Positions 8,596 through 16,983 of a stretch of DNA of 64,000 nucleotides are shown here, piece by piece. The stretch is from a virus. The position numbers were made by a program, and so were the translations under genes. Position 1 is the stretch's first letter. Each line of letters begins with the position of its first letter. The stretch covers positions 1-64,000 of IMG/VR virus record IMGVR_UViG_3300002334_000064, one strand, 5' to 3'. The notes under the pieces are model-generated. The model searched no databases. It had not been told where the DNA came from and saw only the letters and a program-made list of their open reading frames with translations.

Positions 8596-9389
8596 ATATT
8601 CAATCAGTAGTAAGCCAGATGAAAGACCGCAATTTCGTTGTAAACGCTTGCGGCGGATTGCTCGCGCATCCGTCCAAGCCGAACAAGAAACGGTTCCGAT
8701 ACAACGAAACATCGGATAAGGCCGGGCAGATTCCGAATGAGCATGAAATATGCGCGGTTGCTTGGTTGGCTCAAAGAGTACATCAAGCAAAGAGACGATC
8801 TGGTGACGAATACTACATTTCAAACTTGTTAGCGATTGATGATAAGTTTGGCTTGCTCTCGTCCATGTTCTGTATGCAACACTGGTCCAGAATCAAGGAT
8901 GTTGTGCTTGCATTTTCAAATATGCCTGAACCGCACGGTATCGGCTTAGGTATGAATGTTGAAAGTGCCGAGGTACGAAATGCGTTTGACAACATCGCAA
9001 CTTGGGGTGTTGATTCGCTCGCACCCAAAGGCCACCCATCGAAAACGCTACTGCATCGAATCTGGTTCGGTACTGACCTTGACAAGGTGCATAAGAACGG
9101 GCAACAGTTCGATTATGAATGGATTATCAGTTGTACGCCTTGGGGTAATTTGATTGTCGATGCACCGTTTAAAATTACTTGGGTTGAAACCAAAGAGTTA
9201 GGCGATGAACTGGAAAAGCAACTTGAACCAAACTTTGACGGTTCAAGCGCCCGCATTCTTGATCGCCTGTTCTTTGAGTATAAAAAAGAGATCGTGAGTA
9301 CCGAGCCGGGAAAGCTAGAAAGTTCTGGTACTAGATGGGATGCGGGTATGAGTGTTACTGACGATGAAATTGTTGGAATGGAAGAATAG
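8592..9389 (+). CDS. Unknown protein in the recombination operon
   Basis: A 265-residue protein, not recognised. It looks globular, with no signal peptide or membrane segment, a Trp-rich middle (ATWGVDSL, RIWFGTDLD, YEWIISCTPWG) and an acidic C-terminus. It is the last gene of the coupled series starting at ruvC, so a DNA-metabolism role is plausible. Confidence 0.6.
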   Translation: MNIQSVVSQMKDRNFVVNACGGLLAHPSKPNKKRFRYNETSDKAGQIPNEHEICAVAWLAQRVHQAKRRSGDEYYISNLLAIDDKFGLLSSMFCMQHWSRIKDVVLAFSNMPEPHGIGLGMNVESAEVRNAFDNIATWGVDSLAPKGHPSKTLLHRIWFGTDLDKVHKNGQQFDYEWIISCTPWGNLIVDAPFKITWVETKELGDELEKQLEPNFDGSSARILDRLFFEYKKEIVSTEPGKLESSGTRWDAGMSVTDDEIVGMEE

Positions 9390-9416
9390 AATTTGAAGGA
9401 CTAAAACAGGCTCGTG

Positions 9417-9433
9417 AATTGCGAGCCGCAATT
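9417..9433. repeat. Dispersed palindrome copy 2
   Basis: AATTGCGAGCCGCAATT between the 8592 gene and the probable thyX start. Confidence 0.95.
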
Positions 9434-9454
9434 GTTGATCTGAAAGGTGTTGTT

Positions 9455-10375
9455 GTGACTGGACAATTAAGAACTGTTGAGCGTATCCACTTAGATAGCG
9501 AAGACACGTATGATGTGCTTTGCTCTAGCGAGTGGGGATACGCACTAGAACGCGGGCAGTACGTCAATCTCGTTGACTGTATGCCTCGACTGGTTGATCT
9601 ATCAGACGGTCAACCCAAGACAATCGAGCACGCTATATGCGATGCGGCAAGGGTCTCGTACAGCGGAGGAACAAAGAAGACCCGGAACAACGCCGGGTTG
9701 ATCCGCTACATGCTGAGACACAAACACACTTCACCGTTTGAAATGGTGAAGTTCAAATTCTCTGTCTGTTGTCCTTTGTTTGTTGCCCGCCAATGGGTAC
9801 GTCACCGAATGTCGAATACAAACGAGGAATCTGGTAGATACTCGGAACTTCGGATTGACAATCAATTCTTGCCGATGGAAGTGAGAGCCAACGACGATAA
9901 AAACAAACAGGCAACCAGTCAAATTGTGGGCGAGGGTGACGCTGATTGGTTTGTCCAAAAGCTTATGAGTGTTCAAGAGTACTCTTCTGACTTGTACCTT
10001 GAGGCTGTTCGGGAGCGTGGTATAGCAAGGGAGCAGGCGCGTTGCCTTCTAGGTGTAACGGTGCTCACCCGGTTCGTGTGGTGTATTGATCTTCACAACC
10101 TGTTGCACTTCTTGACGCTGCGACGTGACCCACACGCACAGAAGGAAATCAGAGACTTCGCGGATGGTATCTATTCACTGATTGGTTCGTTGGTGCCTGA
10201 TACGATCGCGGCGTACGAGGATTGTATTTTGAATTCAATCACATTAACGCAAACAGAGATCAACGCGATTGTTTCGGTTGGGCTGCAAGACCCGAGCATT
10301 CTGAATCAAAAAGGGTTTGAAGGTCTGAAGACATTGGCAGACAGAACAAGCACGAACAAACAGGAAATTATCTAG
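9455..10375 (+). CDS. thyX: Flavin-dependent thymidylate synthase ThyX
   Basis: A 306-residue protein from GTG 9455, which has AGGTG 5 nt upstream. The frame is open to TTG 9419, but that start has no good ribosome site. The ThyX motif is present as RHRMSNTNEESGRYSEL (RHR-x7-S type), with the later family pattern LLHFLTLRRDPHAQKEIRDFA. It makes dTMP from dUMP using FAD and methylenetetrahydrofolate. About 50 residues at the N-terminus precede the usual ThyX core and are not recognised. The dispersed palindrome at 9417 lies just ahead. The dNMP-kinase-like gene follows after one base. Confidence 0.9.
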   Translation: MTGQLRTVERIHLDSEDTYDVLCSSEWGYALERGQYVNLVDCMPRLVDLSDGQPKTIEHAICDAARVSYSGGTKKTRNNAGLIRYMLRHKHTSPFEMVKFKFSVCCPLFVARQWVRHRMSNTNEESGRYSELRIDNQFLPMEVRANDDKNKQATSQIVGEGDADWFVQKLMSVQEYSSDLYLEAVRERGIAREQARCLLGVTVLTRFVWCIDLHNLLHFLTLRRDPHAQKEIRDFADGIYSLIGSLVPDTIAAYEDCILNSITLTQTEINAIVSVGLQDPSILNQKGFEGLKTLADRTSTNKQEII

Positions 10376-11020
10376 ATGAAAACAATTGCGTTTATCATGG
10401 GTTGTACATGTGTCGGTAAGTCTTCTTTCTTGGAGTACTGCCAATCTCATTATCCGAACAAGGTCGGTCTAGTTGAGGTCGGCAAGACGTTACGAGCGAA
10501 GTATCCACCAGAGCACTTCAAAGGCCAAGCCGCGCCGGAACACACGAAACAAGAGGCTTGGCAGATTTGCGAATCAACCGTCAAGAAGCACGCGAGCGAA
10601 GGAAAGCAACTGATACTTGTTGACGGTCAACCAAGATCAACGCACCAAGTAGAGCAGTGTGTAACGCGGTTCTCTGATTTATGTATGCCGATATGTAAAT
10701 CAGGAATACCTGTTAATGATTGGTTTAGTTTGGAATTTATATACTTTGATGCGTCTTCAGAGCAGCGCGAAGAGCGTATGAAAATAAGACACCCTAGCAA
10801 TGAACACGCTTACGATTCGGCTAGTTACGCGCTAACCGCACAAAGACAAGTGAACGACGAGCGTACTTACCTTCGTGTTTTGGTTGATCTAGAAATTCAT
10901 AATCGAAAATTTACCGTTGTCAAAGTACCGACGATACAAAGTAAAGCCGATCTTGATGATTTCCATTTTTCTACTATGTGTAATCTTTTTGGTCCCTTTG
11001 GACCTGCAAGGCATAATTGA
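10376..11020 (+). CDS. Deoxynucleoside monophosphate kinase-like protein
   Basis: A 214-residue P-loop protein with N-terminal Walker A GCTCVGKSS and, mid-chain, LVDGQPRSTHQVE, which resembles the nucleotide-binding DGxPR segment of adenylate-type kinases. A LID-like arginine-rich part (SSEQREERMKIRH) follows. Next to ThyX it probably phosphorylates dTMP or other dNMPs. The precise substrate cannot be read from sequence. Confidence 0.7.
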   Translation: MKTIAFIMGCTCVGKSSFLEYCQSHYPNKVGLVEVGKTLRAKYPPEHFKGQAAPEHTKQEAWQICESTVKKHASEGKQLILVDGQPRSTHQVEQCVTRFSDLCMPICKSGIPVNDWFSLEFIYFDASSEQREERMKIRHPSNEHAYDSASYALTAQRQVNDERTYLRVLVDLEIHNRKFTVVKVPTIQSKADLDDFHFSTMCNLFGPFGPARHN

Positions 11021-11021
11021 T

Positions 11022-11486
11022 ATGAACGATACAAAAAAACCAACGCTTCACATGTGCATCGGGTTACCGTATTCCGGTTTCGATGAGTGGGCAAAGCGTA
11101 CCGGTATGCCAATGGTTCGACTGGATAGCCTGCGCAACGTGATGCACGGTCAGAAGTTTTGGAAGAACGCCGAGCCTTCGGTATGGTCCAACGCTAAATT
11201 GTTTGTGGGTTCTCTTTTCGATGCGGGGCATTCAGACGTTGTTCTTGTTGCTCCGATGTGGTTGCGTAAACATCGGTCACGTTGGAGTGATACCAGATGG
11301 GATCGCACCGCGATACGGTTTGAGGCAGATTTCTTTGAGTGTCAGAAGCGAGCAGTTGCGGCAGGGAACACCGGCGTTATTCAGGTGATGCAACGTATGG
11401 CTAACTCGTTTGATGAGCCTGATGCGGCGTATGAGGACTTTCTGAGTGTTGAGCGTGTGAGTATGACTAACGCACTCAGAGAATAA
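11022..11486 (+). CDS. P-loop kinase relative with a degenerate Walker A
   Basis: A 154-residue protein resembling the small AAA_33 or polynucleotide-kinase type. MCIGLPYSGFDEWAKRTG aligns with the usual GLPGSGKSTWA, but Lys-Ser/Thr is replaced by Phe-Asp, so ATP binding should be lost or altered. Later parts keep a kinase look (VRLDSLRNVMHG; DRTAIRFEADFF). ATG 11022 follows the upstream stop directly; a longer in-frame start lies inside the preceding gene and is rejected. It may be regulatory or decaying. Confidence 0.6.
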   Translation: MNDTKKPTLHMCIGLPYSGFDEWAKRTGMPMVRLDSLRNVMHGQKFWKNAEPSVWSNAKLFVGSLFDAGHSDVVLVAPMWLRKHRSRWSDTRWDRTAIRFEADFFECQKRAVAAGNTGVIQVMQRMANSFDEPDAAYEDFLSVERVSMTNALRE

Positions 11487-11510
11487 TTTCAAAATAGATC
11501 ATTTCACCCA

Positions 11511-11538
11511 TTGCACTACCCGATAAACACGGTAAGGT
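11511..11538 (+). promoter_or_regulatory. Sigma70-type promoter of the TTGC/TAAGRT family
   Basis: TTGCAC (11511-11516), a 16-nt spacer and TAAGGT (11533-11538), followed by AG-ATGTGT. The layout matches the promoters at 23293, 23679 and 39100. The start point is predicted near 11545. Confidence 0.8.
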
Positions 11539-11544
11539 AGATGT

Positions 11545-11562
11545 GTGATAAATGGGTATCAC
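11545..11562 (+). promoter_or_regulatory. 5'-terminal mRNA hairpin, loop AATGGG
   Basis: GTGATA, loop AATGGG, TATCAC: a perfect 6-bp stem placed exactly at the predicted transcript start. The same loop with different, compensating stems occurs at 23713 and 39134. Confidence 0.75.
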
Positions 11563-11580
11563 AAAATGAAAGGACAACAA

Positions 11581-11922
11581 GTGAGCGAAGATACGACCAA
11601 GATGCTAAAGCTTGGTGAAGAATGGATTGAGATCGGCGTTACCGCCGATACAGGATGTAGCGTATACGTGAAGCCATTCACGACCGTCAACAAATGTGAT
11701 ATTGGATCATCTATCGAAGACCTAACGGCACACGATCAACTTTGGAGCGCTCAGGATATCGCAGACCAGTTGTTGGTCTTGCAAAACATGAAGAGCGGAA
11801 CCGCCTTGTACTTTGAAACTCGGTATCTCGGTGATCGTGGTAACGGGTTGGTTACAGGTGACGATTGGGCGCAGAAGTCCCGCACATCTTCACGGGTTGC
11901 GAGTCTTGGAACGCTGGCCTAG
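11581..11922 (+). CDS. Small unknown protein, moron-like unit
   Basis: A 113-residue protein, not recognised; no membrane segment. GTG 11581 is chosen because AAAGGAC lies 5 nt upstream and because upstream in-frame starts fall at or before the predicted transcript start. The gene has its own promoter and 5' hairpin and two terminators after it, the layout of an independently expressed accessory gene. Confidence 0.7.
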   Translation: MSEDTTKMLKLGEEWIEIGVTADTGCSVYVKPFTTVNKCDIGSSIEDLTAHDQLWSAQDIADQLLVLQNMKSGTALYFETRYLGDRGNGLVTGDDWAQKSRTSSRVASLGTLA

Positions 11923-11931
11923 TAAGAGGCT

Positions 11932-11968
11932 ACCCGCTAAAGGTTGAGATGCCTTTGGTGGGTTTTTC
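11932..11968 (+). terminator. Rho-independent terminator
   Basis: ACCCGC-t-AAAGG pairs with CCTTT-g-GTGGGT (11932-11963), followed by TTTTTC. It closes the unit that begins at the 11511 promoter. Confidence 0.85.
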
Positions 11969-11980
11969 TTATTGCTATAC

Positions 11981-12014
11981 AACCCAATAGTGTTCAAAGA
12001 CATTATTGGGTTTT
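11981..12014 (+). terminator. Second terminator hairpin
   Basis: AACCCAATA (11981-11989) pairs with TATTGGGTT (12004-12012) and a short T run follows. It is weaker than the preceding terminator. Confidence 0.6.
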
Positions 12015-12068
12015 AATTGGCGCGTGTTGTGCGTGCGACAGATGTTGAGCGTTTGCGAAGGGCACGAA

Positions 12069-12602
12069 ATGGGTAAGGCTAAAAAAGTCTGCGAGTTGCG
12101 GGTTGTTACTAAAATCTCGATTGGAAACTATGAGGACAATCAGATGTGTTTGTCTAGCGATGTGGTTTGGCGGTTGTGCCATCTGACAGCGAGGCCAAAG
12201 GAAATCCAACAAGAAAGAAATGGTGTGCTTGAAACATACCGAACTGCCGTTGTTATCTATTCTTCTGCATACGATCTTTTTCGAGAAATGTTTTCTTTTC
12301 CTAAATCGTGCCGCGCTGAAAATTCGGTTTCGTTTATCACGCTTTATGACGAACCGGTGAAAAACAGTTTGGAACTTACGCTGGTGAGTTCATTGCATTC
12401 AGATTTGGTTCACACCCCTGCGGCAAAAGTCTTGTGTAAACAAGAGCACTTGGAACCCAATTTTCGGAGAGATGGCCCGGTTATATCTATGCGGAGTTTC
12501 GGAACCGACGCTTTCACTCAATGGGTAGGCCGAGCGTTCGAGATTGCCGGTAAGACAGCCAACGGCGACCATATGTACATGTGCTGGGAATATGACGCCT
12601 GA
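12069..12602 (+). CDS. Unknown protein
   Basis: A 177-residue protein, not recognised, with no signal or membrane segment. ATG 12069 is preferred over earlier in-frame starts because GAAGGGCACGAA precedes it and the earlier starts run into the upstream terminator. Its TGA stop shares its last A with a copy of the dispersed palindrome. Confidence 0.6.
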   Translation: MGKAKKVCELRVVTKISIGNYEDNQMCLSSDVVWRLCHLTARPKEIQQERNGVLETYRTAVVIYSSAYDLFREMFSFPKSCRAENSVSFITLYDEPVKNSLELTLVSSLHSDLVHTPAAKVLCKQEHLEPNFRRDGPVISMRSFGTDAFTQWVGRAFEIAGKTANGDHMYMCWEYDA

Positions 12603-12618
12603 ATTGCGAGCCGCAATT
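12602..12618. repeat. Dispersed palindrome copy 3
   Basis: AATTGCGAGCCGCAATT; its first A is the last base of the TGA of the 12069 gene. Confidence 0.95.
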
Positions 12619-12674
12619 GCCTCAGATGTACGGTTCAATACCAAAAGAAATAACAAACCCCAAAGGTGAAACGA

Positions 12675-12989
12675 ATGAACGAAGATCAAGTAGAAATCAA
12701 TCATGCCGTATCGTTGAACAAGTATCTTGTAAACGTGGTCCGTAGCGATGGGGGCAACGTTCACACATCACACGAATCGGTACACAATTCTGTACCCCAG
12801 AACATGCCAGCGTTGATTATTGCGTCGAACCCACAAGACGCAATAGAAGTTGCGCAACGATCGGCGTGTACCCGTCTCAACATTGAGAGATGTATGGTTG
12901 ATTTCGGGTTCTGCGTACTTCTTGACATTGATCTTGATGAGCGTGGTTACTTTGGGCCGATGATCGAGTTTTTGAAACCGTTGTACTAG
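12675..12989 (+). CDS. Small paralogous protein, copy 1
   Basis: A 104-residue protein of unknown function. It shares a plan with the genes at 13096 and 13710: an N-terminal strand (NKYLVNVV), a second hydrophobic strand (ALIIASNPQDA), a helix with repeated Ala (IEVAQRSA), then a C-terminal hydrophobic strand (FCVLLDIDLD). ATG 12675 has AAAGGTG 6 nt upstream. Confidence 0.65.
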   Translation: MNEDQVEINHAVSLNKYLVNVVRSDGGNVHTSHESVHNSVPQNMPALIIASNPQDAIEVAQRSACTRLNIERCMVDFGFCVLLDIDLDERGYFGPMIEFLKPLY

Positions 12990-13095
12990 GAGTTATCGAA
13001 TATCTTATGTGACTGATTCTGAAGGGAATAGACGCAAATTAAGCGGAAGACCTATTAAACACACTACTGTCAGAGCAAATGAAAAGGAAAAAGAA

Positions 13096-13413
13096 ATGGC
13101 TACTACACAAATAACTACAAAGAATGAAACGACAACCCCATTGAACCGTTATGCGGTTGTGGTTGTGCCGATCAACATCAGCGACATTGAAAACGATAGG
13201 GACGCCGAGCGGCACCCGTACCTTCATCAGCAAATGAGTTTTATCGTTGTGAGTCGTAAAAAGGAACTTGCGGAAGAAGCCGCGATTCGTGCGGCGTCAG
13301 AGTACGAATGTTGTAAACCTGAAAACTTGAAGATTCTGACGAGATTTATTGTTGACAGTTCGTACGTATTATGCAGTGACGGGATCATGGTTCAACTTAT
13401 GGATGCTCGGTGA
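13096..13413 (+). CDS. Small paralogous protein, copy 2
   Basis: A 105-residue protein matching the plan of its neighbours: NRYAVVVVPINIS, MSFIVVSRKKELAEEAA, FIVDSSYVLC. ATG 13096 has AAAAGGAAAAAGAA upstream; upstream in-frame starts lack a site. Function unknown. Confidence 0.65.
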   Translation: MATTQITTKNETTTPLNRYAVVVVPINISDIENDRDAERHPYLHQQMSFIVVSRKKELAEEAAIRAASEYECCKPENLKILTRFIVDSSYVLCSDGIMVQLMDAR

Positions 13414-13438
13414 ATAGATAAAAACGAAGGGACCGTCT

Positions 13439-13804
13439 ATGAGTTGGCTACAGAACGGAAACATGATGAGTGTTCTTGATGTTGTGGCGTCGTTCGCGGT
13501 AGGTGCCTCAATACTGATGATGGTGTTTGAACTGGATATCTGCGTTCAAGGTAGATCACAGTTCAAAGGGCGAAAGAAGGTCAAACGATTCCCGCACGCG
13601 GTGATGCTGCTGATGTATGCAGTAATCGTATTGTTCGGTTTACAGTTCTTGGATTACGTGGAGCAAGTACAGCGCGGTCCAGACGTTTCAACGGAAGAGA
13701 CAATCACAGATGAACAACGAAACACCAAAGATGAACAGGTATGTTGTGACGGTTCAATCGAAAGCGATTCATGCGGCGGCTCATTACTTGGAGTACTTGG
13801 ATGA
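13439..13804 (+). CDS. Small two-span membrane protein
   Basis: A 121-residue protein with two hydrophobic stretches, about residues 12-32 (VLDVVASFAVGASILMMVF) and 54-71 (AVMLLMYAVIVLFGLQFL), separated by a basic loop that should face the cytoplasm. The C-terminal 45 residues are acidic and Cys-containing. AAGGGA lies upstream of the ATG. Its 3' end overlaps the next gene by 95 nt. Not recognised. Confidence 0.65.
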   Translation: MSWLQNGNMMSVLDVVASFAVGASILMMVFELDICVQGRSQFKGRKKVKRFPHAVMLLMYAVIVLFGLQFLDYVEQVQRGPDVSTEETITDEQRNTKDEQVCCDGSIESDSCGGSLLGVLG

Positions 13805-14012
13805 TCCTAAGACGTTTGATGTTTTCGATGTTAATCCAAACGTGGCGATGAACCGTGCGGTAGAAATGTATTACTTGCAACATTCGATTCCGTCGAAAGA
13901 GTTTATCGAGGTATCGTCATGCGTAGAGGTCGATAGCGACTTAGCCGGTTTCTTCGGGGTTGGGAGCATAAGCGATTTCTATAATCACGCTCAGTTCTAC
14001 GTAGAGAGGTAA
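13710..14012 (+). CDS. Small paralogous protein, copy 3
   Basis: A 100-residue protein of the same small family (MNRYVVTV; FDVFDVNPNVAMNRAVEM; CVEVDSDLAGFFGV). The start overlaps the upstream membrane-protein gene; an internal ATG at 13731 is an alternative. Translation may depend on coupling because neither start has a strong ribosome site. Confidence 0.6.
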   Translation: MNNETPKMNRYVVTVQSKAIHAAAHYLEYLDDPKTFDVFDVNPNVAMNRAVEMYYLQHSIPSKEFIEVSSCVEVDSDLAGFFGVGSISDFYNHAQFYVER

Positions 14013-14016
14013 TCAG

Positions 14017-14162
14017 ATGACAGAGATAACGAACCAGTACGTTCTCACAATCAAGAGAAAAGACAAAGAGAAGACAGGTTGTTTCTCTGTAGCCATCATC
14101 TGAGAGGTGCATCAAATACCGATGCATGTGCTACTATGGGTGGTCCTGCAAACATCTATTGA
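14017..14162 (+). pseudogene. Truncated, frameshifted fourth copy of the small family
   Basis: An ATG with AGAGGT upstream opens a 28-codon frame ending at TGA 14101, beginning MTEITNQYVLTIKRKD and resembling the start of copies 1-3. In the -1 frame the sequence continues LRGASNTDACATMGG to a stop at 14160; SNxxDA recalls SNPQDA of copy 1. This looks like a decayed paralogue, although the 28-residue peptide could still be made. Confidence 0.5.
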
Positions 14163-14240
14163 AAGTGCATACGCATGTTTCCACAATTCACAAACGATGA
14201 CGGATACGTAAAGATTGATCTATCCTCAGAAGAGATAGAA

Positions 14241-14657
14241 ATGGGCAAGTACAAACTACAAGATGATTGGGTTCTCATCCGTCGAGACGACGACAGTACT
14301 CAGTACGGGGAGATTATCATCGTTGTAAATAAGACGAGAAAGAACCGAGCGGTTACCGGCGTTGTTGTGCAAACGGGTGAATGTATTCAGGTGACAAAAT
14401 CGAAAGAAGGAATGAATGGCGCTGAAAGATGCGGCGTCAAAGGTAAATTCATAGTGAAGTCCGGCGATGGTGTTTTGTTCCATGCTCTAGCCGGACATGA
14501 CATGTTGACGAATGACGGTGTGCGATACGTTCAATGCACAGAGCACGACATTCATTTGGTGTTTGAAAACTCAGAAGACAGGTTTGAAGTTGAGCGTATG
14601 AAGACAAAGAAGCGGGAACCCCTCACGACGAAGCACGTTGAGAAAGTCCGCAAGTAA
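14241..14657 (+). CDS. groES: GroES-like co-chaperonin
   Basis: A 138-residue protein. It begins with the Cpn10 pattern (YKLQDDWVLIRRDDD, compare GroES PLHDRVIVKR) and continues with GVVVQTG, VKSGDGVLFHALAGHD and a final EHDIHLVFE strand. The equivalent of the GroES mobile loop is STQYGEIIIVVNK. About 35 extra basic residues follow the fold. ATG 14241 fits the family start and has AGAAGAG upstream; ATG 14175 would add 22 residues. Phage GroES-like proteins, such as T4 gp31, help the host chaperonin fold the capsid protein. Confidence 0.75.
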   Translation: MGKYKLQDDWVLIRRDDDSTQYGEIIIVVNKTRKNRAVTGVVVQTGECIQVTKSKEGMNGAERCGVKGKFIVKSGDGVLFHALAGHDMLTNDGVRYVQCTEHDIHLVFENSEDRFEVERMKTKKREPLTTKHVEKVRK

Positions 14658-14697
14658 GCAACCATCAAATCGTAAAATACATTTGGAGAACAGAACA

Positions 14698-16827
14698 TTG
14701 ACTACAATGAATACAGGTACGGTCGGAACAACACGAGCACCAAAGCGGAAACCAACCGCAAGAGCACAAGTGTTGATGGCCCGGACGTATTGCCGCCCAT
14801 TAGACAATCAAGACGGAAAAGAAGTGTTCGAGACGTGGGGTGAAACGGTTGACAGAACAATCTCACACCAACGATGGTTATGGGAAAGAGCGAAGGGATC
14901 ATCGCTCACAAGAGGACAACGAGAAGAACTGTATGAGTTGCGAGAGATTCAGCACGAGAGGTTGGGGCTGCTCTCAGGCAGAACGCTTTGGTTAGGCGGG
15001 ACCGAGGTAGCACGCACGCGAGAAGCCTCACAATTTAATTGTGCGTTCACGGTGCTCCAAACGGTTTACGATATGGTTGACCTGTACTGGTTGCTTCTCC
15101 AAGGATCAGGCGTAGGGTTCCGCACAAAGGTCGGTAGCCTCTTTGGATTCGCCAAGTACATACCAGAGCTAGAAGTGATCCGTTCAACCCGTAAGGCTAA
15201 GGGCGGGCGTAAATCAAACAACGAGTGGTTCGATACTGATACAGGTATCTGGACGATCCAGATTGGTGACTCTTCTGAATCATGGGCCAAGGCGCTCGGG
15301 AAGCTCGTATCACACAAGCATGCGAACGTTCAGAAGCTCGTCCTAGACTTCACGCATATCCGAGCGAAGGGCGCAAGGCTCTCGCGGTACGGATGGCAAT
15401 CATGCGGGGACGAGAAGATCGCCAGAGCATTCAAAGAAGTCTTTACGATTATGAATAACAAGGCTGACCAGATGCTCAGCCACCAGAACATCCACGATAT
15501 AGCGAACCTGTGCGGAACAACGCTATCGAATAGACGCGCTGCTGAACTGTCGTTGTTCTATTACGGTGAAGATGGTTGGGAAGACTTCGCAAACTGTAAA
15601 ACAACGGTCTACAACGAAGACTTTGGGCCGGGCGAACACTGGTGGCGTGATATGTCCAACAACACGCTTTGCCATAGGACGAAACCGACAAAGCACCAGA
15701 TACGCAATCAATTACTGATGATGGCGAAATCAGGCGGATCGGAACCGGCGTTCCTTAATGAGAAAGAAGCACTGCGCCGAGCACCGTGGTTCAATGGGCC
15801 TAATCCGTGCGTCGAAATCCTTCTTGCAAACAAGGGCTTCTGCAATCTCGTAACGATCAACCTTGCCGCAAGCGGTCACAGGAATGGCGAATGGTTTAAT
15901 AGGCTGCTGAGAACCATATACATCATGGCGAGAGCGAACTACAGACAGACGTGTGTAGACTTGCGTGATGGGATACTGCAACGGGCATGGCATGACAATA
16001 ACCAGATGCTAAGGCTTTGCGGCGTATCGCTTGCGGGGATAGCTCAGCGAACGGACATAACAGCCGAGCAATGGCAGGAGCTAGCACAAGCCGCGAGGTT
16101 TGGCGCTAACGAGATGGCCGACGATCTAGGACTACCGAGACCGAAGAACGTGACGTGCGGTAAACCGGAAGGAACAGCCGCAAAGATCATGGGTTCGACG
16201 GTTGACGGTGAGACGTGTTCGGGTATCCATAATGCTTTAGGACGGTTTGAATTCAACAAGGTCAACTTCGGATCAGATGACCCGATACTTTCGGTTTTAT
16301 TCGATGCGGGATACAAGGTAGACAAGCACCCCACAGATCCCCACACGGCACAGGTGACGTTCCCCGTTGACTATGGGGAAAGTGTGCCCGGTGTGGTCCA
16401 CGAGAGTGCAGTAGAGCAACTAGAGCGATACAAAGGGATGATGACCAATTGGTGTGACCAGAATATGAGTTGCACCATCTATTGGACCCCGCCCGGAATG
16501 AATCCGATAAATGGAGTGGACCAGCACTACCATCCGGGCGAGCTTGACGAGATCACCAGTTGGTTAGATGAGAACTGGGATACGATGGTAGCGGTGAGTT
16601 TCCTACCCCGTCAGAACGTGGAAGACTTGACGAAGCCCGAAAAACAGGTGTGTCAGGAAAAAGGTTACGCATATTTGCCGATTCGTATCGTATCTGAGAC
16701 CGAGTACCGGCAATATACAGAGAGGCTGAAACCGATTGATGAGAGCCTGCTATCTGGATCGACTGTACTAACTGTCGAAGCGGATGATGAACAAGGTTGC
16801 GATACGGGCGTTTGTCCTGTAAAGTGA
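14698..16827 (+). CDS. nrdJ: Class II (B12-dependent) ribonucleoside-triphosphate reductase
   Basis: A 709-residue single-chain reductase. Active-site cysteines are recognisable: Cys115 in QFNCAF, Cys371 and Glu373 in NPCVEILL (thiyl-radical loop), Cys382 in GFCNLVTIN, and the C-terminal redox pair in GCDTGVCPVK. This is the arrangement of the monomeric, adenosylcobalamin-dependent enzyme of Lactobacillus leichmannii type. It makes dNTPs from NTPs without an oxygen-dependent radical subunit, so it works in aerobic or anoxic hosts that have B12. TTG 14698 is chosen because GGAGAA lies 7 nt upstream; ATG 14707 is the alternative. Confidence 0.92.
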   Translation: MTTMNTGTVGTTRAPKRKPTARAQVLMARTYCRPLDNQDGKEVFETWGETVDRTISHQRWLWERAKGSSLTRGQREELYELREIQHERLGLLSGRTLWLGGTEVARTREASQFNCAFTVLQTVYDMVDLYWLLLQGSGVGFRTKVGSLFGFAKYIPELEVIRSTRKAKGGRKSNNEWFDTDTGIWTIQIGDSSESWAKALGKLVSHKHANVQKLVLDFTHIRAKGARLSRYGWQSCGDEKIARAFKEVFTIMNNKADQMLSHQNIHDIANLCGTTLSNRRAAELSLFYYGEDGWEDFANCKTTVYNEDFGPGEHWWRDMSNNTLCHRTKPTKHQIRNQLLMMAKSGGSEPAFLNEKEALRRAPWFNGPNPCVEILLANKGFCNLVTINLAASGHRNGEWFNRLLRTIYIMARANYRQTCVDLRDGILQRAWHDNNQMLRLCGVSLAGIAQRTDITAEQWQELAQAARFGANEMADDLGLPRPKNVTCGKPEGTAAKIMGSTVDGETCSGIHNALGRFEFNKVNFGSDDPILSVLFDAGYKVDKHPTDPHTAQVTFPVDYGESVPGVVHESAVEQLERYKGMMTNWCDQNMSCTIYWTPPGMNPINGVDQHYHPGELDEITSWLDENWDTMVAVSFLPRQNVEDLTKPEKQVCQEKGYAYLPIRIVSETEYRQYTERLKPIDESLLSGSTVLTVEADDEQGCDTGVCPVK

Positions 16828-16836
16828 TGTTATAAT
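16828..16836 (+). promoter_or_regulatory. Extended -10 promoter
   Basis: TG-T-TATAAT is a perfect extended -10 at the 3' end of nrdJ; no convincing -35 is present. Transcription would start near 16842. Confidence 0.5.
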
Positions 16837-16841
16837 CATGC

Positions 16842-16946
16842 CCAACTTCTGACTCGGGTTGAGTACCCATTCTCCCCGAGTCCGTCGCAACGCCGGTTAG
16901 CAGTTTTCAGATGGTCCCAGCCGTTTAACTGCTAACCGGTTTTTTC
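16842..16946 (+). ncRNA. Candidate small structured RNA
   Basis: About 105 nt between an extended -10 promoter and a strong terminator, with no open reading frame. It holds two hairpins. The first is GACTCGGG (16851-16858) with CCCGAGTC (16875-16882). The second is the 13-bp terminator stem. It could equally be just the 3' end of the nrdJ mRNA. Confidence 0.45.
16893..16946 (+). terminator. Strong Rho-independent terminator
   Basis: CCGGTTAGCAGTT (16893-16905) pairs perfectly with AACTGCTAACCGG (16927-16939) around a 21-nt loop, followed by seven T. Confidence 0.92.
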
Positions 16947-16983
16947 ATTGAGTGACGAACAACAGAACAAAGGAATTGAAAAG

